From NCBI GenBank assembly GCA_937860055.1, contig CALMBO010000005.1, positions 1-51,811 on the forward strand: a DNA stretch of 51,811 nucleotides, written 5' to 3'. Each line of letters begins with the position of its first letter. The first letter of the stretch is position 1. The position numbers and the translations under genes were made by a program. Below are positions 11,836-21,254 of this stretch, in pieces. The stretch is from an uncultured Verrucomicrobiota bacterium (GTDB lineage: Bacteria; Verrucomicrobiota; Kiritimatiellia; CAIQIC01; Lenti-01). The notes below the pieces were generated by a model, which saw nothing but the letters and a program-made list of their open reading frames with translations, was not told the origin of the DNA and searched no databases.

Positions 11836-12831
11836 CTACCTTTGGAGGGTGCCGCTCTTGGGGGCTTTCTTTTGGGAGGGGTGGGGCGTGGCGGCGGTCT
11901 TTTTGCGGGAGGACTTGACCTTCGCCTTGTTGACGGGGCGGACGGGTCGGCCTTCCATGTAGCCGCGGTAGCCGACGGGTTCGAGCTGGAAGCGCGGGGC
12001 ATCGTCGTCGGCCCATTCGTAGCCGTAGAGTTCGGGCTGGTAGGTCTTCATGACGTCCCAGAGGGAGAAGATGGCCTGCTCGAAGTTTTTTTCGTCGAAG
12101 GGAGGGCCCTGGAAAACCATCATGGTGCAGGGGGGCAGGTCGATGATTTCGAAGCCGGCCGGGACGGGGCCGGCGTAGTCGGCGGGGACTTCGACGCCCT
12201 GGGCGTAGACGGAGGTGCCGCGTCGCTGGAGCCGCTTGGGCAGCCACAGGCCCATGGGTTCGTGGATGGCCTGCTTGATCTGGCCGAGCTGCGCGTAGAT
12301 TTCGCAGCCGAGTTCTTCGCAGTACTCGAAATAGTGCGTGGCTTTCCTGCCGCGCTTGAGGATCATCCGGCGCGCGGGGCGGTCGACGATCTGGACGAAG
12401 ACGACCTGGGACTTGGGCGGGGCTTGTTTCATGGGGGCGTTTCCTTTCGGGTGGGGCGGGTAATAGCTGCGCATCCGGTCCGGCATGAACAGGACAACGG
12501 ACGGCTTTTTCCGGCGAAACTGGCGGGGGGAGATCCCGAACTGGCGGGTGAAGGCGCGCGTGAAGCCTTCGTGGGAATCGAAGACGAAGTCGAACGCGAC
12601 ATCGACCACCTTGCGGGGCGCGGCGCAGAGCTGGTCCGCCGCGGCGGACAGGCGGAGCTGGCGGACGTACTCGAAGGGGGCGCGGCCCGTGTATTCCTTG
12701 AAGAGCCGGGCGGCATGCCACGGCGAATAGCAGGCGGCGCGGGCGAGACCGGCCAAGGTGATAGGTTCGGTCCGATGCGCTTCGATGAAGCCCTGCATCC
12801 GTTTCACTGCCTTGATCTGCTCCGAGTCCAT
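11836..12831 (-). CDS. AraC-family regulator with GyrI-like effector domain
   Basis: The protein has 331 residues. Residues about 10-105 are an AraC DNA-binding domain with two helix-turn-helix units (LAGLARAACYSPWHAARLFKEYTGR, then FDSHEGFTRAFTRQFGISPRQFRR, cited in parts). After a linker, about 135-290 is a GyrI-like small-molecule-binding domain (VQIVDRPARRMILKRG, VYAQGVEVP, FQGPPFDEKNFEQAI). The basic Lys/Pro-rich tail is probably disordered. The start is placed at 12831 (MDSEQIKAVKRMQGF); the frame is open for 40 more codons, but these lie in a dispersed intergenic repeat (MEIGHSLLDIGHS) and are not part of the family. Ligand and targets are unknown; relatives in other bacteria respond to drugs or stress. 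Confidence 0.88.
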   Translation of the reverse strand: MDSEQIKAVKRMQGFIEAHRTEPITLAGLARAACYSPWHAARLFKEYTGRAPFEYVRQLRLSAAADQLCAAPRKVVDVAFDFVFDSHEGFTRAFTRQFGISPRQFRRKKPSVVLFMPDRMRSYYPPHPKGNAPMKQAPPKSQVVFVQIVDRPARRMILKRGRKATHYFEYCEELGCEIYAQLGQIKQAIHEPMGLWLPKRLQRRGTSVYAQGVEVPADYAGPVPAGFEIIDLPPCTMMVFQGPPFDEKNFEQAIFSLWDVMKTYQPELYGYEWADDDAPRFQLEPVGYRGYMEGRPVRPVNKAKVKSSRKKTAATPHPSQKKAPKSGTLQR

Positions 12832-12914
12832 CGGGATTTGCCTTTGTTGTGCCGCCAGTACACCACGGGATCGGCGAGGGTTCTTGACCGGGATTGCGAA
12901 AATGAAGAAACCCG

Positions 12915-12965
12915 AATGTCCAATATCCAACAAGGAATGTCCAATTTCCAAGTGGGGCGGCCGGG
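12915..12965 (+). repeat. Dispersed 51-base repeat, copy 2
   Basis: It carries CCAATATCC, CAAGGAATGTCCAAT and CCAAG, matching the reverse complement of 10390-10440. It lies between the start of the AraC-type regulator and the end of the topoisomerase gene. It creates a false N-terminal extension of the regulator. Confidence 0.65.
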
Positions 12966-13012
12966 GAAATGGATTCTCCCCCCCTTCAGTCTTTAGCCTT
13001 TGGCCTGAACCC

Positions 13013-15079
13013 CTAATCCAGCAGCGCGCCTTTGGGGCCGGCCTTGTCGTCCCAGTTGCGGGGCTTCTGGGTGTCGATGACGGAAATGGTCTTGGTGGTC
13101 ATCTGGATGCCGCGGGTCTTGGGGGTGCGGACGGCGACCTTCTTGGGCTCGAATTCCTGCTGGTGGATCTGCTGGCCCTTGCGGGGGGCATACTTCACGT
13201 AGAGGGTGGCGGGCTGGTTGTCGGCAAAGAAGAGGCACTTGCCGGTTTCGCCTTCGGGGATGCAGAAGTAGTCCTTGTTCTGGATGACGCCGCCGAAGGA
13301 GAAGCGCTTGAGGTGCGTGATGCCGTCGGCTTCGTAGACGAGGGTCATGACGCGGTCGCGGTCGAAGATGGCGGCATAGACGAGGTTCTTGTCCACGAAC
13401 AGCTTCTCGGGCGGGGGGATGACGCGGTAGCGGCAGTCGCTCCAGACGAGGATGATCTTGTCGTAGGACGAGCAGCGGAAGAGGGGTTCGCCGCCGCCGA
13501 CGTCGTAGCCAAGGTAGCCTTTTCCCTTGTCGTGGATGATGGCGTGTTCTTCGGCGGTCAGTTCGCGCACTTCGATGGCGTCGAACTTGGATTCGCGGGT
13601 TTTGCGGGGGAAGAGATCGGCGTAGTCGCGGTAGAGGTTCTTGAGGTACTTGATGGTGTAGGCGGTGACGTCGGTGAGGTTCTTCTCGACGGCGTCGAAG
13701 TCGGCGAGGAGATCGTCTTCCTCCTTGCGGGACTTGTTGATGTCGTAGAGCGAGATGCGCCGGATGGGGATGCCGAGCAACATGTCGAGGTCGGCGGAAC
13801 TGATGTCGCGGCGGAGCTGGTCGCGGAAGGGGGAGAGTCCGTCGAGGATGGCCTGGCGGACTTCCGGGGCGGTCTTGCATTCCTCGATGCGCTTGTAGAT
13901 GCGGTGGACGATGAAGAGCCGGACGAGGGAGGCGGTCTGGAGGGCTTCGTCGATCTTCTTGCGCTCGATCTGGAGCTCCTTGCGCAGCAGCTCGACGAGG
14001 CGCCTGGTGTTGTGGCGCAAAATGTCGTGGACGGACATCTCGACGGGGCGCTGTTCCTTGATGACGATGGGGCGCAGGGAGAGGGAGACCTCGCACTGGG
14101 TGAAGACATAGAGCGCCTGGATGGCCTGCTGGACGTCGGCGTCGGGGGCGAGGGCGATTTCGATCTCGACCTTGCCGGCGGTATAGTCGCGGATGGCCTT
14201 GGTCTTGATCTTGCCCTTCTTGGCGGCGTCCTCGATGGAGCCGATGAGGGTTTCGGTGGTGACGCCATAGGGCAGTTCGCGGACGACGAGGGTGGCCTCG
14301 TCTTTCTGGTCGATGACGGCGCGGCAGCGGACCTTGCCGCGGCCTTCGTCGTATTCGCGGGCGTCGATGAGGCCGCCCTGGGGGAAATCGGGGACGAGCT
14401 TAAAGGGCTTCTTTTGGAGGATGGCGACCTGGGCCTGGAGCAGCTCGCCGAAGTTGTGGGGGAGGACGCGGGTGGAAAGGCCGACGGCGATGCCGTCCGC
14501 GCCGAGCATGAGGAGGAGGGGCAGCTTGGCGGGGAGGACGACGGGTTCCTTCTTGCGGCCGTCGTAGGAGGGGATGAATTCGGTGAGGTCGTCGTTGAAA
14601 AGCTGGGTGGCGGCGAGGTCGGTGAGGCGGCATTCGATGTAGCGGGGGGCGGCGGCGGGATCGCCGGTGTGGATGTTGCCGAAATTGCCCTGGCCTTCGA
14701 TGAGGTAGCCGCGGTTGACGAGGGTGACGAGCGCGTCGCCGATGGAGGCGTCGCCATGCGGGTGGAACTGCATGGTGTAGCCGACGATGTTGGCGACCTT
14801 GATGAAGCGCCCGTCGTCGTTCTGGTTCAGCGAATAGAGGATGCGGCGCTGGACGGGCTTGAGGCCGTCGTCGAGCTCGGGGATGGCGCGGTCGCGGATG
14901 ACATAGGAGGCGTATTGCAGGAAATTGCTGTCCATGAGGCGGTGGAGGGGGCCATCGCCGAGGTCTTTGGCGTCGAGGTGCGGCGGGGGCTCGGCGGGGG
15001 CGGGGGCCTTCGCGCCCTTGGCGGGGCGGGGCGCGTTCTCATCGTCGCCAAAAAGGGATTGTTGCTGGATGTCGCTCAT
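13013..15079 (-). CDS. parC: Type IIA DNA topoisomerase subunit A (ParC/GyrA family), compact form
   Basis: The protein has 688 residues. The A subunit carries the DNA-cleaving tyrosine and works with a GyrB/ParE ATPase to pass one duplex through another. Catalytic Arg146-Tyr147 are in PAAAPRYIECRL; the helix HPHGDASIGDALV near 106-118 corresponds to the quinolone-binding region, with Ala111 where E. coli GyrA has Ser83. A coiled-coil gate follows at about 350-450. The C-terminal part is short, with only a partial beta-pinwheel and no QRRGGKG GyrA box, which favours ParC-type decatenation over gyrase. The N-terminus (residues 1-35) is Pro/Ala-rich and probably flexible. No parE lies in the window. 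A good promoter lies at 15097-15125. Confidence 0.9.
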   Translation of the reverse strand: MSDIQQQSLFGDDENAPRPAKGAKAPAPAEPPPHLDAKDLGDGPLHRLMDSNFLQYASYVIRDRAIPELDDGLKPVQRRILYSLNQNDDGRFIKVANIVGYTMQFHPHGDASIGDALVTLVNRGYLIEGQGNFGNIHTGDPAAAPRYIECRLTDLAATQLFNDDLTEFIPSYDGRKKEPVVLPAKLPLLLMLGADGIAVGLSTRVLPHNFGELLQAQVAILQKKPFKLVPDFPQGGLIDAREYDEGRGKVRCRAVIDQKDEATLVVRELPYGVTTETLIGSIEDAAKKGKIKTKAIRDYTAGKVEIEIALAPDADVQQAIQALYVFTQCEVSLSLRPIVIKEQRPVEMSVHDILRHNTRRLVELLRKELQIERKKIDEALQTASLVRLFIVHRIYKRIEECKTAPEVRQAILDGLSPFRDQLRRDISSADLDMLLGIPIRRISLYDINKSRKEEDDLLADFDAVEKNLTDVTAYTIKYLKNLYRDYADLFPRKTRESKFDAIEVRELTAEEHAIIHDKGKGYLGYDVGGGEPLFRCSSYDKIILVWSDCRYRVIPPPEKLFVDKNLVYAAIFDRDRVMTLVYEADGITHLKRFSFGGVIQNKDYFCIPEGETGKCLFFADNQPATLYVKYAPRKGQQIHQQEFEPKKVAVRTPKTRGIQMTTKTISVIDTQKPRNWDDKAGPKGALLD

Positions 15080-15096
15080 GATGTTTGACAGGGGGG

Positions 15097-15125
15097 GACT
15101 ATAGCGGGGCGAGGGCGGGAAGACA
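15097..15125 (-). promoter_or_regulatory. Probable promoter of the topoisomerase gene
   Basis: On the minus strand TTGTCT (15125-15120), a 17-base spacer and TATAGT (15102-15097) precede the ATG at 15079. The predicted start of transcription leaves only about a dozen leader bases, and no clear Shine-Dalgarno sequence is present between them. Confidence 0.55.
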
Positions 15126-15186
15126 AGCGGCGGGGCAGGGCGGCGGACTTGATTTTGGAGGGGCGGGGGGGCAGACTGTCAAACGC

Positions 15187-16248
15187 ATGGACAAGGAGCT
15201 GTACATCCTGACGGACGGAGACGGGGATTTCCTGGTCTCGATGGAGGATCTCGTCCATTTCACCTCCATGGATGTGCCCAAGATGAAGGCGCTGTTCGAG
15301 AAGAGCGGCTTCACGGTGCAGGTGAAGAAATTCGGCGAGCTGGACCTGGGGCAGGATTTCCGGGGCAGGCATGTGGTGTACCAGACGTCGGAGAAGAAGG
15401 GGCCGTTCTACAAGCACTATGTCGAGGACGTCGTCTATTTCCTGGAGCGGCACGGGGCGATCCTGCTGCCGCCGTTCGGGCATCTGAAGGCGCACCACAA
15501 CAAGTGCTACATGGAGATGATGCGGCGGGATTTCCGGAACCCGGAGCTGAAATCGCTGCAGGCCTGGTGCTTCGGGTCGGTGGAGGAAGCGGTGGCGGGG
15601 ATGCCGTCGCGGTTTCCCGTGGTGCTCAAGCAGGTGGCGGGATCGGGGAGCGAAGGGGTCTATCTGGCGCGGAACGCGGAGGAATACGGGCGGCATGCGC
15701 GGGCGATCAGCCAGACGTCGCTGGGGCCGGGATGGCCGGAAGTGGCGAAGGAGGGGATCAAGCAGGCGATCCGCAAGGGGCTTTCGCCGGTGGTGGCGAA
15801 GTACCGCAAGACGGATCCGCCGGTGCGGCAGCCGGTGGTGGTGCAGGAGTTCCTGCCGGGGCTGGCGGGGGACTACAAGGTGGTGGTTTTCGGCGGCAAG
15901 TACTACATCCTTTACCGGCAGAATCGTGAAGGCGATTTCCGGGCGAGCGGCGGGGGGAGATTGTTCGTGGTGCCGGAGAAGGACCGGATCGGATTGTTGG
16001 ATTTCGCGCGGAAGGCGGTTCAGGAGATCGATTTCCCGATGCTGGGGCTGGATATCGCGTTCGACGGGAGCCGGCACCATCTGTTCGAGTTCCAGATGAT
16101 CCATCTCGGGCCCTACACCTTGCAGGCGGCGGAGTTCTGGCACGAATACCGCGATGGAAAATGGGTGCGGTTCGATGGTAAATCCGACCTGGAAGTCGAG
16201 TTTTGCCGAAGCATCTGCGAACATGTCGAGGCCCATCCGGGCCGCTGA
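15187..16248 (+). CDS. ATP-grasp family protein, substrate unknown
   Basis: The protein has 353 residues and the fold of ATP-grasp ligases, which couple a carboxylate to an amine or thiol through an acyl-phosphate. The N-terminal 110 residues resemble a pre-ATP-grasp domain. FPVVLKQVAGSGSEGVYL near 145-162 is the glycine-rich ATP loop, VVVQEFLPGLAGDYKVVVFG near 218-237 supports nucleotide, and LGLDIAFDGSRHHLFEFQ near 285-302 has the acidic metal-binding positions. RimK, cyanophycin-type and cell-surface modification enzymes share this layout, so the acceptor cannot be named. The ATG at 15187 is chosen because upstream codons overlap the divergent topoisomerase promoter. Ribosome binding is weak. 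It stands just before pheS but is separated by the palindrome pair. Confidence 0.8.
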   Translation: MDKELYILTDGDGDFLVSMEDLVHFTSMDVPKMKALFEKSGFTVQVKKFGELDLGQDFRGRHVVYQTSEKKGPFYKHYVEDVVYFLERHGAILLPPFGHLKAHHNKCYMEMMRRDFRNPELKSLQAWCFGSVEEAVAGMPSRFPVVLKQVAGSGSEGVYLARNAEEYGRHARAISQTSLGPGWPEVAKEGIKQAIRKGLSPVVAKYRKTDPPVRQPVVVQEFLPGLAGDYKVVVFGGKYYILYRQNREGDFRASGGGRLFVVPEKDRIGLLDFARKAVQEIDFPMLGLDIAFDGSRHHLFEFQMIHLGPYTLQAAEFWHEYRDGKWVRFDGKSDLEVEFCRSICEHVEAHPGR

Positions 16249-16268
16249 GCCGCGCTTTTCGTGCTTTC

Positions 16269-16321
16269 CATTTTTCCACAGTGTGGAAAAATGCCCGGAT
16301 TCTTTTCCACGGTGTGGAAAA
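16269..16321. repeat. Pair of interrupted palindromes upstream of pheS
   Basis: Palindrome one (16269-16293) has 12-base arms CATTTTTCCACA and TGTGGAAAAATG around one G. Palindrome two (16303-16321) has TTTTCCAC, GGT, GTGGAAAA. ATCCGGGC at 16235-16242 and GCCCGGAT at 16293-16300 flank the first. The pair ends 20 bases before the pheS start, so it could affect pheS expression. The same core occurs as a pair at 34064-34105. Confidence 0.75.
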
Positions 16322-16341
16322 CCTGGAGTTTGAGGAGATTT

Positions 16342-17358
<1,017 letters not shown>

Positions 17359-17367
17359 GACACGACC

Positions 17368-19776
17368 ATGAAGATACCGTTGAGCTGGTTGAAAGATTAC
17401 GTGGACTTCGAGGACACGGTCGAGGGGTTGGCGGATAAGCTGACGTTCTCGGGCGTGGAGGTCGAAGGCATCGAGCGCCTGGGCGGAGGCGTGGCGGGCG
17501 TGGTGGTTGGCGAGGTGCTCGCCATCGAGAAGCATCCGAATGCGGACAAGCTGACGCTGTGCAAGGTGAACTTCGGCGGAGCGTCCGAGATGACCGTGGT
17601 CTGTGGCGCGCCGAACGTGGCGGTGGGCGGGAAGTATCCGTTCGCGCCGCTGGGCACGGCGCTGCCGTGCGGCATCACGATCGAGAAGCGCAAGGTGCGC
17701 GGGGTCTTCAGCGAGGGCATGCTTTGCGCCGAGGACGAACTGGGAATTTCCGACAACCACGACGGGCTGATGGTGCTGGACGCGAAGTGGGCACCGGGCA
17801 CGGCGCTGTCCGAGGTGATGGGGCCGCCGGAGACGGTGATCGAAGTCGAGATCACCCCGAACCGGCCGGACTGCCTGAGCCTGCTGGGCATCGCGCGCGA
17901 AGTGGCGGCGCTGTACGGAACGAAGGTCAAGGCGCCGGACACGGCGCTGGCGGAATCGGATCCGGCGGCGGAGCAGGCGACGAGCGTGGCGGTGGAAGAC
18001 CTGAACGACTGCCCGCGGTACACGGCGCGGATCCTGCGGGACGTGAAGGTGGGCCCGAGCCCCGACTGGATGAAGCGGCGCCTCGAGGCGGCGGGCGTGC
18101 GGGCGATCAACAACATCGTGGACATCACGAACTACGTGATGCTGGAATGCGGGCAGCCGTTGCACGCGTTCGACCAGAAGCTGCTGGCGGAGGGGCGCAT
18201 CGTGGTGCGGCATCCGAAGCCGGGAGAGAAGATCCTGACGCTGGACGGCGTGGAGCGGGCACTGGAGCCGCAGATGCTGGTGATCGCCGACGCGGCCAAG
18301 CCGATGGCGGTGGCGGGCGTGATGGGCGGCGAACACAGCGGGATCAACGAGACGACGACCGACGTGCTGCTGGAAAGCGCGAGCTTCCGGCCGGCGGCGA
18401 TCCGTTCGACGAGCAAGAAGCTGGGGATGTTGTCGGAATCGGCCTACCGCTTCATGCGCGGGGTGGACGCGGAGCTGGCGGAATTTGGCAGCCGCCGGGC
18501 GGCGAAGCTGATGTGCGAGCTGGCGGGGGCGAAGCTCCTGAAGGGCGTGGTGGATGTACGCTCGGCGCCGAAGCAGCCGTGGACGGTGGTGTGCCGTCCG
18601 GCGCGGCTGGAGGCGCTGCTGGGGGTGAAAGCGGTGCCGGAGGAGATCGCGAAGGTGTTCGAGTCCCTGGAGCTGAAGGTGCTGCGGCGCTCTCCGGACG
18701 CCATCGAGGTGCAGGTGCCCACGTTCCGCGAGGACCTGACGCGCGAGGCGGATTTGATCGAGGAATACGCGCGCATCTACGGGCTGAAGAAGCTGCCGCC
18801 GGTGCGGTCGATGGCGACCCTTGTTCCGGATGCGGACGACAAGCCGGCGCAGGCGCAGGGGCGCCTGCGCGAGGTGCTGGCCGGGCTGGGGCTTCAGCAG
18901 ATCATGAACTACAGCTTCCTGGCGGAAAAGCTGCTGGACCTGTTCGACAAGGACCACGCGCCGAACCGGGCGAAGCTGGCGAATCCGCTGACGGCGGACC
19001 ACACGACGATGCGCGACGCGCTGCTGCCGCAGATGGTGGAGACGATCGGGCTGAACTACTCGCGGCAGGTGTCCGAAGTGGCGTTCTTCGAGACGGGGCG
19101 CGTGTTCCGGCTGGGGCCGGACGGCAAGCCGACGGAAGAAGACCACGTGGCCGCCGGGCTGTCCGGGCCGGTGGGGCGCATGGGGCTGGACAAGTTCCGC
19201 CCGGTGGACGAACTGGAGATGTTCCTGTGGATCAAGGGCCTGTGGGAGCAGGCGGCGGCCGCGCTGAACCTGCGCGGGGCGTCGCTGCGGCCGGCGGACC
19301 GGCCCTGGAGCGAGCCCGGGCGGGGCATGGAGATCGTCGTGGACGGCGCGGTCGTCGGCTGGCTGGGCCTGCTGAGCGCGGGCATCGCCAAGGAATGGCG
19401 GATCCATGAGCCGGTGGGGCTGCTGGAAGCGGCCGCGAAGCTGCTGGTGAAGGATGTCGAGGCCATGCAGGCGCTGGTTCCCCCGCCGAGCTTCCCGAGC
19501 ATCCGGCGCGACGCGGCGCTGATCGTGGCGACGGGCGTGCGCCACGAGCGGGTGCTGGAGGTGGCGCGCGCGGCGGCGCCGGCGGAACTGGAGAAGGTCG
19601 AGTTGTTCGACATCTACCAGGGGAAGAACCTGGGCGAGGGCCGCAAGAGCATGGCCTACGCGTTCACGTACCGGTCCAAGGCCGGGACGTTGACCGACGA
19701 GGCGGCGAACGGTTTCCAAGAGAAGGTGAACGCGGCGTTGAAGGCCCAGCTGCCGGCCGAGATCCGGGAAGGGTAG
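17368..19776 (+). CDS. pheT: Phenylalanine-tRNA ligase beta subunit
   Basis: The protein has 802 residues, full length. PheT binds tRNA-Phe and holds the editing site that removes mischarged tyrosine. Layout: start MKIPLSWLKDYVDF, EMAP/tRNA-binding domain at about 40-150 (HPNADKLTLCKVNFG), B3/B4 editing domain near 205-390, B5 DNA-binding-like domain, the inactive synthetase-like core, and a C-terminal ferredoxin-fold anticodon-binding domain at about 705-800 (FPSIRRDAALIV, VELFDIYQG). The reading frame is intact. It is co-transcribed with pheS, and the small zinc ribbon gene starts seven bases after its stop. Confidence 0.97.
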   Translation: MKIPLSWLKDYVDFEDTVEGLADKLTFSGVEVEGIERLGGGVAGVVVGEVLAIEKHPNADKLTLCKVNFGGASEMTVVCGAPNVAVGGKYPFAPLGTALPCGITIEKRKVRGVFSEGMLCAEDELGISDNHDGLMVLDAKWAPGTALSEVMGPPETVIEVEITPNRPDCLSLLGIAREVAALYGTKVKAPDTALAESDPAAEQATSVAVEDLNDCPRYTARILRDVKVGPSPDWMKRRLEAAGVRAINNIVDITNYVMLECGQPLHAFDQKLLAEGRIVVRHPKPGEKILTLDGVERALEPQMLVIADAAKPMAVAGVMGGEHSGINETTTDVLLESASFRPAAIRSTSKKLGMLSESAYRFMRGVDAELAEFGSRRAAKLMCELAGAKLLKGVVDVRSAPKQPWTVVCRPARLEALLGVKAVPEEIAKVFESLELKVLRRSPDAIEVQVPTFREDLTREADLIEEYARIYGLKKLPPVRSMATLVPDADDKPAQAQGRLREVLAGLGLQQIMNYSFLAEKLLDLFDKDHAPNRAKLANPLTADHTTMRDALLPQMVETIGLNYSRQVSEVAFFETGRVFRLGPDGKPTEEDHVAAGLSGPVGRMGLDKFRPVDELEMFLWIKGLWEQAAAALNLRGASLRPADRPWSEPGRGMEIVVDGAVVGWLGLLSAGIAKEWRIHEPVGLLEAAAKLLVKDVEAMQALVPPPSFPSIRRDAALIVATGVRHERVLEVARAAAPAELEKVELFDIYQGKNLGEGRKSMAYAFTYRSKAGTLTDEAANGFQEKVNAALKAQLPAEIREG

Positions 19777-19782
19777 GCGACC

Positions 19783-20043
19783 ATGCCGACATATGAATAC
19801 GAATGCCGCAAGTGCGGCCACCGGTTCGAGAAGTTCCAGTCCATCACGGCGGAGCCGGTGAAGACCTGTCCCAAATGCCGGGGGAAGGTGGCGCGGCTGT
19901 TGTCGGGCGGGGCGGGGATCATCTTCAAGGGGTCCGGGTTCTACCAGACGGACTACAAGAAGACATCGCACGCGTCCCATTCATCGGAGAAGAAGGCGGA
20001 GAGCGGGAAGTCCGAGGGCAAGACGGACAAGCCGGCGAAATAA
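19783..20043 (+). CDS. FmdB-type zinc ribbon protein
   Basis: The protein has 86 residues. The N-terminal 40 residues match the FmdB/CxxC zinc-ribbon family: [20 protein letters not shown], then a second CPKC pair, with four cysteines to bind one zinc. The Phe/Gly segment [14 protein letters not shown] follows, as usual in this family, and the tail is Lys/Ser-rich and probably disordered. FmdB was named as a regulator of formamidase genes, but most members have no shown role. It lies in a run pheS-pheT-fmdB-zinc ribbon-dtd with short gaps, so it is likely in one operon with translation quality-control genes. Confidence 0.85.
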   Translation: MPTYEYECRKCGHRFEKFQSITAEPVKTCPKCRGKVARLLSGGAGIIFKGSGFYQTDYKKTSHASHSSEKKAESGKSEGKTDKPAK

Positions 20044-20056
20044 GGAGCGATTGGCC

Positions 20057-20764
20057 ATGGGAGAGAATGCCCTGATGATGCGCTGCGCGAAATGCGGCGA
20101 GATGAACCGGCTGCCGGTGGTGCATTGCAAGAAATGCGGTGCGCGCCTGGATTTCGAGGCGGCGGAAAAGCACATGATCGAAGGAGGGGGGCCTTCCGCA
20201 GGGGAGAGGATCCGCGGGTTATTCAAGCTGGGGCTGGCGGGGGCGATGGTGCTGGCCATTCTCTTGCTGATCTGGCCGGGGAAGATGGCGCGGACCACGG
20301 GGGAGGAGATCGACGCCAAGCGGTACCGGATGAAGGGCGAGCTGCTGATCGATGCGCTGAACCGGGGCATGCCGGCTTCGCAGGCGATCCAGGAGGGGGA
20401 AGTCAATGCGCATCTGAAGGAGATCGTGGCCAACCAGCCGGCGGCGGGGGGCGGATTCGCCGCGGTCGTGGAGGATCTGGGGGTCCGCTTCTTCGCGGGG
20501 CGGGCGGAGATGTTCATCGCGGTGCGGCGCGGGCCGCTCACCTTCACGGGGCAGTTCTACGCGAAGCCGCGGGATTCGGAACTGGTGGTGACGGGGGCGA
20601 AGGCGGGGCATCTGCCGCTGCCGGGCTTCCTGGGCAAGTTCTATGCCAGTGCGACGAGCGGCATGTTCCGGCAGATGAAGAACGAATCGCGGATCCTGCG
20701 GAACCTGGACGGGGTCGTGGTGAACAACGAATCCATCGAGCTGCTCACCCGGTCTGGAAACTGA
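20057..20764 (+). CDS. Zinc ribbon membrane protein, function unknown
   Basis: The protein has 235 residues. The N-terminus has a cytoplasmic zinc ribbon (MRCAKCGEMNRLP then VHCKKCGARL), one membrane segment at about 58-75 (LAGAMVLAILLLIW) and a C-terminal domain of about 160 residues, predicted outside the membrane, with alternating beta strands (VVEDLGVRFFAG, MFIAVRRGPLTFTGQFY, ELVVTGAKAGHLPLPG). The ATG at 20057 is preferred because AAGGAG ends ten bases upstream; a TTG at 20051 is too close. I do not recognise the C-terminal domain. It follows the FmdB-type gene by 13 bases and precedes dtd by 7. Confidence 0.8.
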   Translation: MGENALMMRCAKCGEMNRLPVVHCKKCGARLDFEAAEKHMIEGGGPSAGERIRGLFKLGLAGAMVLAILLLIWPGKMARTTGEEIDAKRYRMKGELLIDALNRGMPASQAIQEGEVNAHLKEIVANQPAAGGGFAAVVEDLGVRFFAGRAEMFIAVRRGPLTFTGQFYAKPRDSELVVTGAKAGHLPLPGFLGKFYASATSGMFRQMKNESRILRNLDGVVVNNESIELLTRSGN

Positions 20765-20771
20765 CCGGCGC

Positions 20772-21224
20772 ATGAAAGCGGTGTTCCAGCGTGTCGCGAG
20801 CGCGGAAGTCCGCAGCGAAGGGCGCGTGACGGGGCGCATCGGGCCGGGCGCGGTGGTATTGCTGGGGATCGGGAAGACCGATACCGAGGCGGATGCCATG
20901 AAGCTGGCCGACAAGGCGGCCAGGCTGCGGGTGTTCGATGATGCCGAGGGGAAGATGAACCTGCCGATTTCCTCGGTGCCGGGCGGGAAGTTCGTGGTGG
21001 TGAGCCAGTTTACGCTGCACGGGGATGCGAGGAAGGGGAACCGGCCGAGCTACATCGAGGCGGCGCCGCCGGAGCAGGCGGAGCCGCTGTACGAGAAGTT
21101 CGTGGCGTGCCTGCGGGGGATGGGGTTGGGGGTCGAGACGGGCGTATTCCGCACGATGATGCAGGTGGAGCTGGTCAACGACGGTCCGGTGACGCTGCTG
21201 CTGGACACGGACGAGTGGAAGTAG
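20772..21224 (+). CDS. dtd: D-aminoacyl-tRNA deacylase
   Basis: The protein has 150 residues, normal for DTD. It hydrolyses D-aminoacyl-tRNAs (and Gly-tRNA-Ala), recycling tRNAs charged with the wrong enantiomer. Both active-site signatures are present: SQFTLHGD (the SQFTL motif) near residues 78-85 and NDGPVTLLLD (the NxGPVT motif) near 136-145. The start MKAVFQRVASAEV is the conserved family start. It ends the pheST-linked gene run; the following gap holds a perfect palindrome. Confidence 0.96.
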   Translation: MKAVFQRVASAEVRSEGRVTGRIGPGAVVLLGIGKTDTEADAMKLADKAARLRVFDDAEGKMNLPISSVPGGKFVVVSQFTLHGDARKGNRPSYIEAAPPEQAEPLYEKFVACLRGMGLGVETGVFRTMMQVELVNDGPVTLLLDTDEWK

Positions 21225-21254
21225 CGGGTAGCGGGAGCGGGGGGCATTATTCCA

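Noticed and set aside
12832..12951. The upstream start of the AraC-type regulator
   Set aside because: The extra 40 codons come from the dispersed repeat and a stretch not found in the family.
16261..16341. The upstream start of pheS
   Set aside because: The extra codons read through the palindromes; the inner ATG has a strong ribosome-binding site and the conserved PheS start.
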